The notes under the pieces were generated by a model, which was not told the DNA's origin, ran no database searches, and saw only the letters and a program-made list of their open reading frames with translations. The position numbers and the translations under genes were made by a program. This document shows, piece after piece, positions 43,431-55,337 of a DNA stretch of 64,000 nt (the first letter of the stretch is position 1; each line of letters opens with the position of its first letter). Source of the stretch: Torymus aiolomorphi (Eukaryota > Arthropoda > Insecta > Hymenoptera > Torymidae); NCBI GenBank assembly GCA_036365515.1, contig CM070877.1:63370522-63434521 (forward strand), written 5' to 3'.

Positions 43431-44449
43431 CCCATTAAGTCCTGAATGGACAAATTTTCACTAAAGTTTTCAACGCTTATATTTTATGTGAAAATGAATT
43501 GTAAAAAGTATATGGATAAGCGCATTCGATGTAAAATTTGATGAACTTTCAGAATCTTTTGTTAGATTTTTCAAAAAATTAAACTGTCGAACACTGTACA
43601 TGATTTTTTCCAAAAAAACATGGTTTTAAAAAAAAAAAAAATTATTCATTTCGATTTTTCAAATGGAATGCATTTAAGATTTAATGATCAAAATGCAGAA
43701 AACGTGGCCTCGAGACCTAAACTTGAAAATCTAACGATTTAGGTTTTGAAAAAAAATTTAAAACATAAAATGGCGGCTGAGACGCAGAAAAATCATAAAA
43801 ATATTCTGGAATTATTTATTCGAAAAAGATGGACTTTAGAGAAAAACTTTACTGAAGAAAAAGTTCTTAGAATTGATCAGAGAACATGCTGGAATTTTTC
43901 CAGAACCTTTTGGCAAATTTCAGAATTTTTCAAAATTTTCAAATTTTGAAAAATTTAAAAACGCTTCTTATGTTTCTGAAAAAATTCCAGCGTGTTCTCT
44001 AATCAATTCTAAGAACTTTTTCTTCAGTAAAGTTTTTCTCTAAAGGCCATCTTTTTCGAATAAATAATTCCAGAATATTTTTATGATTTTTCTGCGTCTC
44101 AGCCGCCATTTTATGTTTTAAAATTTTTTTTCAAAACCTAAATCGTTAGATTTTCAAGTTTAGGTCTCGAGGCCACGTTTTCTGCATTTTGATCATTAAA
44201 TCTTAAATGCATTCCATTTGAAAAATCGAAATGAAAAATTTTTTTTTTTTTGAAAACCATCTTTTTTTGGAAAAAATCATGTACAGTGTTCGACAGTTTA
44301 ATTTTTTGAAAAATCTAACGAAAGATTCTAAAAGTTCATCAAATTTTACATCGAATACGCTTATTCATATACTTTTTACAATTCATTTTCACATAAAATA
44401 TAAGCGTTGAAAACTTTAGTGAAAATTCGTCCATTCAGGACTTAATGGG
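43431..44449. mobile_element. TTAA-flanked foldback MITE (piggyBac-like ends), ~1 kb palindrome
   Basis: 43431 onward and 44449 backward are near-perfect inverted arms of about 500 bp (CCCATTAAGTCCTGAATGG... / ...CCATTCAGGACTTAATGGG), meeting near 43940 with only a few unpaired bases. TTAA lies outside both ends (43427-43430, 44450-44453). There is no internal gene: the frame at 43746-43949 is inside one arm. Confidence 0.93.
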
Positions 44450-44453
44450 TTAA

Positions 44454-45097
44454 CATCTGCTTTAAAAAGAAAAAAGGAAAATATATCTTCCTTCCAAACA
44501 GTCCAAAAGAATTCTCGTATTCGAACCGTTGGCCCGCACAAAGTAACGGTCAGATTTTATGTCATGCAGATGCAAGACACTGCATTCCGATCTTTTCCGA
44601 CGAAATAAGATAAAAAAAAAACAGAACACCATGCAAGTGGAAACTTACATCAAGAGCGAAAGCATTTCCTCCTATGTAAAAAAAAAGGGAAAGATTTTAC
44701 GACCTTATCCCGAAAGGCAGGTCACCCCAGCTGTGCACATGCGTGCCTACGCGTCGCCAAAAAGCCATAAAATTTTGACCGTTACAACTTCCTTCGACTT
44801 TACATATAGCTAATTTTATTTTTACATTTTAACTTGTAGTTATTAACTTATGTTAATTTAAATTTTTCTGATTACGCTGATCTAAATTTTACGAAAATAG
44901 GCCTGGTAGAAGTAAAGATAATTAAATAGAACACCTCACAACAACTTCATTTTAGTATTAAATAATAAACAAACTCATAAATAAAAATGAAAAATAAGAA
45001 TATAATGTTATTTGTGCACTTTAATTAAAATCTTTGTAAAACCACGTTACACACTCTTTTACATATACTATTTACAAAAGTTTACTAAAGTATAGAC

Positions 45098-45106
<9 letters not shown>
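44454..45106. other. AT-rich sequence, no gene recognised
   Basis: Only short chance frames. A GTATTCGAACC string at 44518 resembles a B box but no A box accompanies it. Confidence 0.45.

Positions 45107-45155
<49 letters not shown>
45107..45155. repeat. (TA)n microsatellite
   Basis: About 24 TA units. Confidence 0.97.
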
Positions 45156-45158
<3 letters not shown>

Positions 45159-47184
45159 AATGCAAGATGTATTCGCGATTTTATTCTGATACATATGTAT
45201 TAACTGCATCTCTTACATATATATATAAACACATAGAGTATTGCAAAAATGAAGCAGGTTCTTTACTTTCTTTTACTATACAACGAGGATAACTGACAAC
45301 AATAATAAATAATAAGTTCTGTAACTCGTAAAGTGTAATCATTTACAATAATATATTGCAACGGTACATAAAAATTTAGTTATAAATAACAATTCTTATA
45401 CAAGCGTCTCGCCAGAATAATTTAGTTTAATTTATAAAATCTGTTCCTATATAAAGGAATGAATAAAAATTGTCACTTCGTTATATTTTTGACACTATTA
45501 TTAATTTTTAAGTTAGTTTTAAGCTTACAAATGTACAAATAATATTTATTTTCTACTCGATAGTTAATTAGATTTTAAACCATGTATTTTGGAAGTTTTT
45601 AAATATTAAGTGTGTGCAAATTTGTACAACAAAATTAGATTTAATTAAGAAATAAGTCATTTGTTAAGTTCATATACAATAATTAACACTATATAATAAA
45701 TAGTTAACCGAATTTTTATGTAAATGATGTATTTAACATTAATGAAAAATAGGCGCAGAAACACTACATGTAACGTCATCTCTGTGAAACGGTCGAAACT
45801 ACAGCCGAAAGCTGGGGGATGCTCCTTTCCCCCACGCAGCCAATTAGCCGCGTCAAAGGGCCTTAGGCCCACCCTTATTTTTCCACCCATACTTGTGCGA
45901 CCAGTCAACTGTCCCCAAAAATCTTTGTAAACTCCCCCACGGAGAGTACCCCCAAACCGTACTTGGCGAGGGAGGGAAGAGGGAGAAAACCGAACTAAGC
46001 TTTTCCCTCCGCCGCCAAACAGTTCCTCGCTACCATCAGAGTTGAACAGACAGTTCCTCGCCACCATCGGACTCAACCAGCCACCAGCACACCACTTGTA
46101 ACCCAGGGAGGGAAACTCTGAATAAACCTAAGTGTAAGTCAAAAAATTGTCTTCGAATTTCATTTCTTCTCTCCAATCTTTTCTCAACTTAGTCTTTCAC
46201 ATATACCCACTTCCGAGGAGCGTTCAGATCGTTCTGTGCCGAATGGGCAGAGCTGGAATCGCTTGTCTCCTCAAACATATTAACCTTTCTTGTCCCTCCC
46301 TCCTTCAGTGATAAGTTCAAATAAAACGTTTGTAAGACTTGGCCATCCTTAGCTCTTGGTTTACTCCAGGCTAAAAAGGGCAAAGTGGTTAATAGTATTG
46401 ACGGCCTTGACTGGACGTCACAAACAATTAAATAAAATGTAAGTTGATTTAAACTTCAAGTTATATAAAAAATTTTAATATTTTTAAATAATTAAAATAT
46501 TAGTAATAATTAAGTAACTATTTATAAAATAAACACATATATAAAAGAAACTTTGTAAAGGTATAGTAGATACAGTCTCGGTGGCAACTGTAGAATAAGC
46601 AGCTGAAAAGACCGTTCGTAGCATCGCTTTCTCCTTCTTTGACCGCTTCAATCCACGATATACAATAGTATGGTATAGTGGAAGAAAGTGGGGACAAAGT
46701 GGATCAAATAGCATCAAATGGTCTACTGTATATATACAAGACAGATGTTCTGAGCGTAAACGTCCTTGATTATACACGCCCATATACGTGTATACCTGCT
46801 TCAAATCTCAAGCAAAATTAGCGTTTCTGTTTATTTTTCATCAAATCAAAGTACAGAATCTGTTTTGTGGGGTTGACTTCCCTGAAATAAAAAAAATGAT
46901 TAAAATAGCTCCTCTAGTTGCTGAGGAAATCAAAAGCAAAGATCTATACGTTGCGTGCAGCGCGTTCTATTACTATATATATCGGTACCCCTCAGCCGCC
47001 GCGCGACCCCACCGCTCCGCCACTTTCGTGCGCTCGGACGTTTTTGGTCAACTTTGACAACTGTTTTCAGATATAAAACAGCACTTAATCAAAAATCCAA
47101 GATTGACGTTTTGTAGTACAACATTTGAACTTTCAGAATCTTTTTTGATAATTGAAATCGGATCACCCGTATGCCCTACATCTT
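45156..47184. other. Interior of the AATA-flanked element with GC-rich patch
   Basis: 45770-46140 is GC-richer with CCCCCAC words and a polyadenylation-like AATAAA at about 46122, perhaps a relic LTR or UTR. A minus-strand frame at 46189-46383 (64 codons, acidic FEETSDSSSAHSAQND) is not recognised. 46980-47060 has another short GC-rich patch near the right TIR. Confidence 0.35.
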
Positions 47185-47534
47185 TAAAAATGGCGGAGAT
47201 ATGAATTTTTGAAAAAACGCTGATTTTTTTTATTTTTCACGTTTTTCTCCGTTATTAATCATCCGATCGATTCGATCAACATCTCATTTTAGTCGTAACT
47301 TCATTTACTACAATTTATCTCATTGGATTCATCAAGATTGGTCCATTACTTTCGGTTTTATAAGCAAAAAACAAAAAAAAGCGCTTTCTTTTGCATTAAA
47401 TTGTTAATAACAAATAGCTTTGGTAGTAGAGTTTATATCCCAGTTATACTGTGAATTATTTTGCGTAGGATAGCGCTTACCGTTTGCTGATGGTATTCAT
47501 GTCACGCATGAAACATCTATTGATTGGCCTAATA

Positions 47535-49413
47535 GCACGCTCGTTTCGGGCAATCCATCGCACTATGGCTTAGCAGCTGACAGATGAAGCAGGGACCTGC
47601 AAAGTTCGACCGTCCCGCAACCAGTGGTGTGCCACTTCTTTGGTAGCGAATACAGAGACGGTTGGCTGACGAGGGCATTGTGCTTCGCTGCCTCATCCCC
47701 TGGAGCCCATGCCCCTGCTGATGTGTTCGCTAGCCCGTGAACTCCTTGGGTAGGGGCGCCTCTTGCTCCCTTTCCATTGTATCGCTCGGCCGGGCCTGGG
47801 CTGTTCACCGCCGCTACCTCCTCTGTAGATCCTCTCGTTCGTCCCTTTTTGGTCTTCTTGTTCTTCTTCCCCTTCTCCGATTAACTGCTGTCCTCGCTGG
47901 ATGATTCTCTCGAAGCCGCTACGTTATGGGAGCTACAGTGTGGCCCACCATAGGTCGTACCTGGAATCCTTGATTTGCTTCGACGGGGCGGAGAATGATA
48001 CTTATCCTTAATTGGCTCACATCTCTCGAATTCCCTCACAAATTTCTCCATTGCCTTAAAACTGTCCAGCTCCTTATCCCACAAGTAATCCTGATATTCC
48101 GGTCGCAGGTGGGAAAATGCATCGTTGCTCTTTCACCGAAGGTGGCCTCTTTAGGTGGGCGATGATCCTACGAAATTTGGTTAGGAATGGGGCCACCTTC
48201 TCCTTCAGCCCTTGGTAGCGTGCCCTCAGTTCCTCCATGAAGTCATCTTCGTGCAATTCTCCAATAAATTGGCGTTTGAAGGCCTTCTTGAACGTCTCGT
48301 CCTGGTATACATCATACCAATCGCCTGCCTCCTTGGTTAGGACGCCCGCAAGACATGGCAACAGCTGTTCATCAGAGACCCCCGTAGAGCGTTGGCATGC
48401 CTTCAGGCGTGACAAAAACTGCTCTGGTGAGTCTTTGTCATCGCCTGAGTACCTTAAGCCCCAGCACTTCAGGGTTTTTATCACATGCAGGCTGTTGTCT
48501 CGAACTGCCGGTGAGCCTTCATGGTAGTTTTCTCGCCGCGACCTCTGGTGCCTTGCATGCGAATCATCACCTTGACTTCGTCGATTGCGAGGAGTCACCC
48601 GAGTTAAGGTCTGTTTATTAGCTCTTATAAATCGCCCTTCCCTCGACTCATACTTCTCGTCCAAGTTCGCCCTCTCTGTGCGGACCTCGAAGTCTTGCGT
48701 ATGTCTCGACCTGTCCTTCAGCTGTTTGATCCTCGAAGTATGGCAGGATTCGTCGTTTCTCGACTGTACTTGAAGGCTCAGCGGGTGTGTTAGTGGCGGG
48801 CGCGAGCTGGGTGTGTCCTATCTCGCCTTAGTCACCAACGCGTTGTGACGTGGTTGCGGTGGCATCAAGTATCGGCTATCCACTGGATTTCACAACCCCG
48901 TATTTTCCCCCGCCTCGAGTTTATGTTCTGTTCGATGCTGACAGCGACCCTGGGGATCGTTCCATTACTGGTCGATCCAGGAGGGCCCTGTGTTCCTTAT
49001 CATCGCCATGGCTTCTGTGGCCATGTTATCCGCAGGTCGTTGGGTTATGTTACGATCAGCATCAGCTTCTGGAATAGGTAGCAGGGCGTCTCCGATGCGT
49101 GCGTTTTCTTGTCGCCGAGATAGCGCACCAGTTCGTCCTCTGTCGGCACGTCCCTTCCGTTGACCACATCTGTCTCTGGAAACCACGGCACTTCGGCCAC
49201 TCCAACCATCCGCAAGCAGGCTCGAAATAATCTTTCTACTTTTGCTCGGTGGCTACCGCGATAGTTGAGTCTCAATTCTTGAGGGTTGACCTCGACCTCT
49301 TTGCTCGACTTCCTCGTCACATCGCGAAACTTGGCCCTGTACTCTCTGCTGTTACTGAGTTCTATCATCCAGGTCTGGTATTGATCCAATTTCTTCATTT
49401 TCTTTGTCGCCAT
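47535..49413 (-). pseudogene. Gypsy-1 gag (matrix-like, capsid, linker)
   Basis: 49413-49045: MATKKMKKLDQYQTWMIEL start, NPQELRLNYRGSHRAKVERL, TDVVNGRDVPTEDELVRYLG. 48664-48074 (196 codons): capsid core with PEQFLSRLKACQRSTGVSDE, LPCLAGVLTKEAGDWYDVYQ, FKRQFIGELHEDDFMEELRA and VAPFLTKFRRIIAHL. A frameshift near 48100 leads to 48084-47881 (DKELDSFKAMEKFVREFE) and a basic linker with SPPRRSKSR. 47808-47563 continues towards the nucleocapsid knuckle, which is cut by the element at 47530. It is the structural protein of the retrotransposon particle. Confidence 0.82.
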
Positions 49414-50003
49414 TATGTCAGTGGGCTCGATAAAAAAAAACAGGAAGAAAAATGAATAACGGCAGAATACTCGACCCTCGTTTGTAGATGCCTGATGTCA
49501 GGTCCTGACCTCGCGACACCAAAAGAAAAGAAAAATTCTCGAACATGTAAATAAAACGATAGCTCGACCCAAAATTCTTTTCATCCACACGTACGCCCCT
49601 TCAGGAGTAGAGAGAAAAAAAGCAAATTCTTTTAGTCGAAGTCTCCTTAGACAAAATTCGTCTCAGCCCGTACTACACTTGTTCTAATGCGTGTAGGGAA
49701 ATGATTAATATGGTGGATTTATCAAAGAAGTGAAAATTCTTCGATCCGCTAATTTATAATTTTATCCGAAGGATTTCGAAGATTAAACTAGAACCCAAGG
49801 GTTTCGAAGATTAAACTAGAACAAGGAAAAAGAAATAAGAACCGACTTGCGATTTTTCAACACAGTTCACACTCTGAAGGTCCACCTGGAAAGGAGTAAA
49901 ATCTCAACCCACAATTTCGTAGCACAATTCGCACTCTGAATATCTCAATCTGGAAAAATAAAATCTCGACCCACAATTTCGTAACACAATTTTTACACTC
50001 TAG
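49414..50003 (-). other. Gypsy-1 5' leader
   Basis: Non-coding, with direct repeats of CTCGACCCACAATTTCGTA and GAAGATTAAACTAGAAC units. Contains the TGGTGTCGCGAGG primer-site candidate at 49509-49497 (minus). Confidence 0.5.
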
Positions 50004-50907
50004 TGTTCGGTTACTCTACTACCAAGGGTTGGAATTGGTCCTAAACCCCCCTTACCAATCACTTATGCCACTATCACTTACTCTTCACCGACTGCTGAGT
50101 CTCAACTCTCTCGGGTGGTTCGAACGAACTGCACGACCACGCTGAACTCCGACACAACAACCCACAGCTACATACAACCGATATATTATTGCCCTGAAAA
50201 CATGTATGGAGAAGGCGGGAATAGACACGCACACATATAAGTTACACTCGCTAATAAGAACACCAAGATTGAAATTAACTAAGTTTATTGAAGTCTAAAG
50301 GTATGCGGCAACTGCCGTCGCAGCCTTCCTCCAGTTCCCTGAGATGGTAGTTGAGCTACAACCACACAAAAGAAGAACACTCGAATCACGACTCTTGAAC
50401 AATGTCGGGGATGGCCACGATTTCCACTGATTGCAGCACCTAATAAACCTCGAAACCCCGGAGGTGATCGAATCCACGTACTCTGAAAAGGGAAAAACAA
50501 CTCGACCCGCTAACCTTATCACCAACTATGTCCCAACCAGTCACTAGGCAAACTTTCCCCAACTCACTTCCGTACTGGTACTTCCTCTGGCGTTAATACT
50601 ATTAGGATCTAGGCAACCTGTTGCTTAGCCGGATAGAACTAGAGAGAGCGACTATTCCAACTCTTTCCAGCTCATCACCTCGCATTCGACCATTTTTGTG
50701 ACTCGTGGTTATCAGTAATTGGCCCTGCTCCACTTTCTACACTATCGTGGCTACTGCTCGGGCTCTCCTGGCCGCTCGACCCGGCACGTGTTAGTGTGTG
50801 CGTGTGCGTGAGTGCGTGCGTCACCTACTCAGCGTCCTCGTCACCGGCTAGACAACATGGTAGCGCGCAGCAAACAGGTGCTCGCGCCCCGCGGACGCCG
50901 TGCAAAA
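50004..50907 (-). repeat. Gypsy-1 right (5') LTR, uninterrupted but ~600 bp shorter
   Basis: Begins TGTTCGGTTACTC and ends about CCGTGCA. Contains the intact AACTAAGTTT site (50277-50286) that is split by the DNA transposon in the other LTR. Confidence 0.9.
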
Positions 50908-51929
50908 GGCTACAGAATACCTTTCCAATTGTTCATCAAGTCTGTGCCTGAGTAATTCCATATATATCTTGCATTCTGTATCCATAATCGTGATCCCTCT
51001 ATAGTTTCTTGCTTCTTTCCTGTTTCCTTTTTTGAACACTGGCTTCACGATTCCCTCCGTCCATTCCGCTGGTATTTGCCCTCTCTTCCATACCCTATTC
51101 ATCTGCCTACGTAATGCCTTCCTCATCCTCTATCCTCCGTAGATCCACGCCTAATTTGAATATCGTATTTTCCGGCTGCCTTCTTCGTTTTCATTTTTGC
51201 CCCCGCCCTCTCAATTTCCTCTGCCGCAATCTCTGCTCATTATCTATCCGCACGTCCATGTCCTTACTTCAACCTGTATGTTGAAGTGTTCTATCCAACT
51301 CTCCTTTGGTATTTACTCATCCACTGGAGTTCTTTCTTTCCTTCGTTCACTATCTTCCAGAAGTTTTTTCCCTGTTGTTTTTTAAAATTTTTCCTAGGTT
51401 TTTATCTCCCCATTCTTTTTTCTTCTTCTCTATCCAATGTCTATAGCTTTTCCTTTCTCTTCTATATTCCGTTATTTCCACTTTTCCCTTTTTACATTTT
51501 CTCAGCACCTCCTTGAGTTTTATTTTCCTGTCGTGGCATGATTTATCCCACCACTTTTTGCTAATACCTTCTGTTCCTCTTCTCTTCCTCTTTATCATTG
51601 TATCATATTAACTTCTCTTCATTTCCGTCAAGCTTCTCTCTGTGTTCTCTATATCGGTCTCCTCCATTTTTCCCTTGAACTTCTCTATTGCCTCTTCCAA
51701 CCAGTACGGAAACCATTTCTCCTCCTTTTCTTTCCCTGTCGGGTTTCCTGTCTCTCGTAGTTCTATACATAGGGGTTGGGGCTCCGAGTCCGTGTTTATC
51801 CCTACTGTCAGGTCCATAATCGCCTCTACCCGTTCCACCTTCCTCGTTGGTTAACAAGCGCGCGCGCGCGCGTAAGCTTGCCATCGATGGGTTGAAACTT
51901 GCAGGCGCACTGTTATAGGCTCGCAGCAT
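50908..51929 (-). pseudogene. LINE-C ORF2, endonuclease end, linker and RT start
   Basis: 51838-51600: endonuclease end (IMDLTVGINTDSEPQPLCIE) and linker. 51598-51350: KWWDKSCHDRKIKLKEVLRK linker. 51126-50910: RQMNRVWKRGQIPAEWTEGI, VKPVFKKGNRKEARNYRGIT and MDTECKIYMELLRHRLDEQL, the RT fingers up to the point where Gypsy-1 begins. The next RT part is at 28957-27963. About 20 residues (the QAGFR box) are missing at the junction. The 5' end is lost near 51860 at a (GC)n run. Confidence 0.8.
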
Positions 51930-52062
51930 GTTTAGCGCGAATTACTCTTTAATTTGAATTTAAAAAATATTTATGTCAAGTAAGTGCATAAAAACTTATT
52001 TATATAAACTTACTAGTTAAAGTATTGACTCATGCCGGAAACTAACAGATTGAAATACTTTA

Positions 52063-52122
<60 letters not shown>

Positions 52123-52189
52123 CTTTATTTATAATTATTAATAAATAATTATATCATTACTTTATTTAAATTTAATTTTAACTGAAAAA
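51930..52189. repeat. AT-rich with (AT)n microsatellite at 52066-52121
   Basis: About 27 AT units. No gene. Confidence 0.9.
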
Positions 52190-52545
52190 ATCACCAAGAA
52201 ATGACCATATCTGTTTTTCATTTACATATCTTTATTAAAGTTGTATAATATTTCAATTGTTTATGTACTTTATATTAATTATTATTGTTAATTTTGTATT
52301 ACTTATGTATTTTGTGATACATTATGCCTCAAAATACTGTAAAAAATTAGTTGTAAAAATCTTAAATTCTGGAAACTATTGCTAAATTGTTTATAACTAA
52401 TTAATGACCCACTTTATCGAAAAACACCTTGCGGATGCGGATTGAGGGGGTCAAAATACACAAGAAAAACTTTGGTGGAGCCTTGGACATCGATGGCCCA
52501 CGACCATCATGGAGCTGCGCCAGGACTAACAGGTTGAACAAGTGA
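52190..52545 (-). repeat. Dispersed repeat, copy 2
   Basis: Inverted copy of 25060-25400. The minus-strand frame 52661-52401 (86 codons) contains LLVLAQLHDGRGPSM, PPKFFLCIL and SIRIRKV, matching copy 1 at the protein level, and continues to VGH then stop. Confidence 0.8.
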
Positions 52546-52787
52546 TATTTGGATTGATGGAGGGCCGCTAGTGAATCCCGAATAACCCAACTCGCGCACG
52601 CGTTATACCCCCCCCGCTCCAGACGCAGCTTAGGGGACCTGTGAGCAGCTTTGCCATCCATGGCCGTCGTCGTACCTATACGTATGGTGGTAAGGTTTAG
52701 GAGAAGGAGGTTCGAAAAGGGAATCAGGAAGAGTTGAAGTCACCGGTTTATTTTTAGATAAGGTAATACCGATGTTGATGAGTTCAA

Positions 52788-55328
52788 AATGATGTAGTTT
52801 TTATTTGTGCAACGTTTCGGTAGCTGATTCGCTACCCTTATTAAGCACTGAAATTTATTAATACAAAAAATAGAAACAAGGTCACAAATAAACAAAAAAA
52901 GTATAACATATAATATCCAAACTGCACGTCGAGCTTACCTAAAGATTTCTGTTAAATAATTAACACCGTCATATACAAAATACTACATACATTCTTCGTT
53001 CTGCAAAAATAGAGCCAATAATTAGAAATATATAAAACCTTTGCACAGAGATCAGCCTCAAATAAATATAATTGTCACCTGATTTCTTAGGTAAAAACAA
53101 TCTAAATGTTAACGAAAACATTACCACCTTCGTAAATCGAATAAATTAGGACGACACAGTAATAAATTAATAAATATAACACAACAATTTAATAAATTAA
53201 CACAGAAGAGAAGCAAAGACAGTCAAAGTAAATAAAAGGAACGTAAAAAGTAGCTGTCTGATATACTATTTAAAATTATGGCAGCTGATATACTGATGTC
53301 AATAACTAAGTCAATAACAAAGCAATTTACCCAGTACATTGCAGTCATAATCTATAAAACTTATTTGACTATTAATTAAATAAATAATAGAAGAATTTCC
53401 TGTTAAAAGTCCTATTTTATTAAAACAAAGGTCAATACTATTATAAAATAATAAAATACATGAAGTCAAACCTTAATTTTTTTTTTTTTTTTTTACACCC
53501 AGAAACTCATTTCAAATCTCACGGTCCACTGCAGGACACTACACCTTCGTACTCGCACTACTACCCAAAATCATGCGCACTCAGATACGTAGTGCCCCGA
53601 GTGACAATATTACAATCATGCTTATAATATATCTAACAAATCAATAGTAACAATTATATTCATTTTCTATCTGATTTCCTTATTTTGTATAAAAGTTGTG
53701 AATAGTGACTCCTTAAATTTTGTGTATCTTCTTTTATATTTATTGGGTTATCTTGTAATTTTATGTTTACCATTTCTGAGATTATTCATTTTTTCCAACA
53801 GCTTTCAGTATCTAATATTTCTGTGTTATCAAAATCAAATTCGTGTTTACATTTTTTAATATGATTGTTAATTACGAATTTTTTGACATCATCTTTCTTA
53901 ATATTGGCAATATGTTCCTTAATTCTTGTGCCAAGCATACGTTTACTTTCTCCTATATAACATGCATTACAATCTTTACAGGAAACCTTGTAAACAATGT
54001 TAGTATTTTCATTTTTATCTTGCTTATCTTTCCTTCTTACTATTATTTTGCTAAGATTATTGTTTATTTGTGGTACCGTTTTTATGCCATACTTTCTTAA
54101 ATTATTAGAGACCTCTTCAAAGGTGTCTGGAATATATGGTAGGTTTAATAATGCTTTCCTTGTATACTCTTTATTGTTATTATTAATATTATGGTTAAAT
54201 TTGATTCTGTTCAATCTCTTATTCAAATAATATTCAATAAAATTATTTGGGTAATTATTAATGATTAAGAAATCCCTAACCAGACTGATGTTTTTTTCCC
54301 AAAACTTTTTGTGTGAAAGTAAAATCGCCCTGTCTACTAGATTGTATACCATTGCTCCTTTCTGAGAAATCGAATGATGTGAATTAAAGTTTAAAAATCT
54401 GCCCGAGAAAGTTGGTTTATGATACCAATCAGTGATAATTCTATTATTTTCTTTGATCAGACTTACTTCTAAGAAACTTATAGTATTGTTTTTTTCCAAC
54501 TCATGTGTAAACTTTAAACTATTGTGATACGAATTAAACCCATCCAATACTTGTTTTACTTTACCCTTAGGTAAACACATAATAATGTCGTCAACATATT
54601 TGTAATAAAACAATGGTTTAAAATCTGGTTTTTCTAAGCAAGTTTCCTCCAAATCGACCATCACTATATCAGCAAACGAGGGACTAATGGGACTACCCAT
54701 TGGTGACCCATGAATTTGCCGATAATATTTATCGTCAAACTGGAAAAAAGTATTATTCATTAAGAACCACGAAGCCCCTATTATTTCGTTCAATGGTATA
54801 TTATGGTGTCTCATATGTAGGTATCCCTTTTCTAAACCCTCGATTACTAGTTCCTGTGGAACATTAGTAAACAATGATGTTACATCCAATGATATCATAA
54901 CGTGATCATCCGGGACGATAACATCTTTGAGTCTACTAATTAAATCAGAACTATTTTTTATATGTGAGTTGGGTTTCGGTAAACTATTCTGTATTATTGA
55001 GTTTAGAGTTTTTGATAATTTGTACGTAGGACTACCAACACAAGAAACTATTGGTCTTAGCGGAGTGTCTTTTTTATGTATCTTTGGGAGTCCATAAATC
55101 TTGGATAGAATGGTGTTAGTTTGTGTCAATTCATTTTTATGATATTTTTTATTGAAAAAATTATTATCGTTCCAAAAATTCATTATTCTTTGGACACCTT
55201 TCTGTAATTTGAAAGAGGGTTGCTAGTAACTTGTGTGTAAGTGTTAGTGTCTGTCAATAAACTATTCATTATTTGTTTGTACTGACTTTTGTCAATGGCA
55301 ACAGTTATATTGCCCTTATCAGCCATGG
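52788..55328 (-). mobile_element. PLE-1: Penelope-like element, 5'-truncated
   Basis: RT plus GIY-YIG gene (55326-53660) followed by about 0.9 kb of AT-rich 3' sequence with a pLTR-like piece at 52800-52850, where ACGTTTCGGTAGC and GCTACC form a hairpin beside TTTC (GAAA on the minus strand), as in the hammerhead-type motifs of Penelope-like elements; the conserved CTGANGA core is degenerate here. The 5' side ends at 55326 near a triplicated 17-mer. Confidence 0.8.
53660..55326 (-). pseudogene. Penelope-like reverse transcriptase with GIY-YIG endonuclease
   Basis: 55326-55224: MADKGNITVAIDKSQYKQIM, a conserved PLE box, then a frameshift. 55183-53786 (465 codons): SKIYGLPKIHKKDTPLRPIV, MISLDVTSLFTNVPQELVIE, GSPMGSPISPSFADIVM, YYKYVDDIIMC (catalytic YVDD), SFLEVSLI, DWYHKPTFSGRFLNFNSHH, and the GIY-YIG domain NIVYKVSCKDCNACYIGESK...GTRIKEH. 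A TGA at 53788-53786 interrupts; the same frame goes on as IISEMVNIKLQ...LLYKIRK to TGA at 53662-53660, the usual PLE C-terminus. One frameshift plus one stop: a recent copy. Confidence 0.93.
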
Positions 55329-55337
55329 TGAAAAAAA

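Larger units (their letters stand above)
41894..47530. mobile_element. 5.6-kb element with ~350-bp TIRs, TSD AATA, no transposase
   Basis: 41895-42249 and 47185-47530 are inverted copies; ends read TAGACCAGTCAATAG / CTATTGATTGGCCT, with shared segments such as AATCATCCGATCGATTCGAT and AAAAAACGCTGATTTT. AATA flanks both sides (41890-41893 and 47531-47534), and the gag zinc-knuckle codons fall on either side with one AATA used once. No transposase ORF was found. The interior holds a Penelope-like RT scrap, a tRNA-like sequence, a TTAA foldback element, a (TA)n array and a GC-rich patch. Confidence 0.88.
28958..50907 (-). mobile_element. Gypsy-1: Ty3/Gypsy LTR retrotransposon, ~22 kb with nested insertions
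   Basis: Direct LTRs: 28958-35645 (split by the element at 29236-34442) and 50004-50907. The first ~280 and last ~140 bases of the LTR and the part around 34446-34880 align closely between the two copies. Internal minus-strand order from the right: gag (49413-47535, 41893), protease (40854), RT/RNase H (40360-39175), integrase remnants (39170-38340), and a second gag-like segment (38000-35646). LINE-C flanks it on both sides. LTR starts are TGTTCGG (50004) and TATTTGG (28958, TG altered to TA). No clean TSD was found. A TGG-starting primer-binding candidate, TGGTGTCGCGAGG, occurs about 0.5 kb inside the right LTR (49497-49509). Confidence 0.85.

Noticed and set aside
43746..43949. 67-aa ORF in the foldback element
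   Set aside because: Lies in one arm of a palindrome; the inverted arm contains the complementary sequence, so coding is unlikely.
44515..44545. Possible B box TTCGAACC on the plus strand (GGTTCGAATA on minus)
   Set aside because: Last consensus base wrong and no A box or stems nearby.
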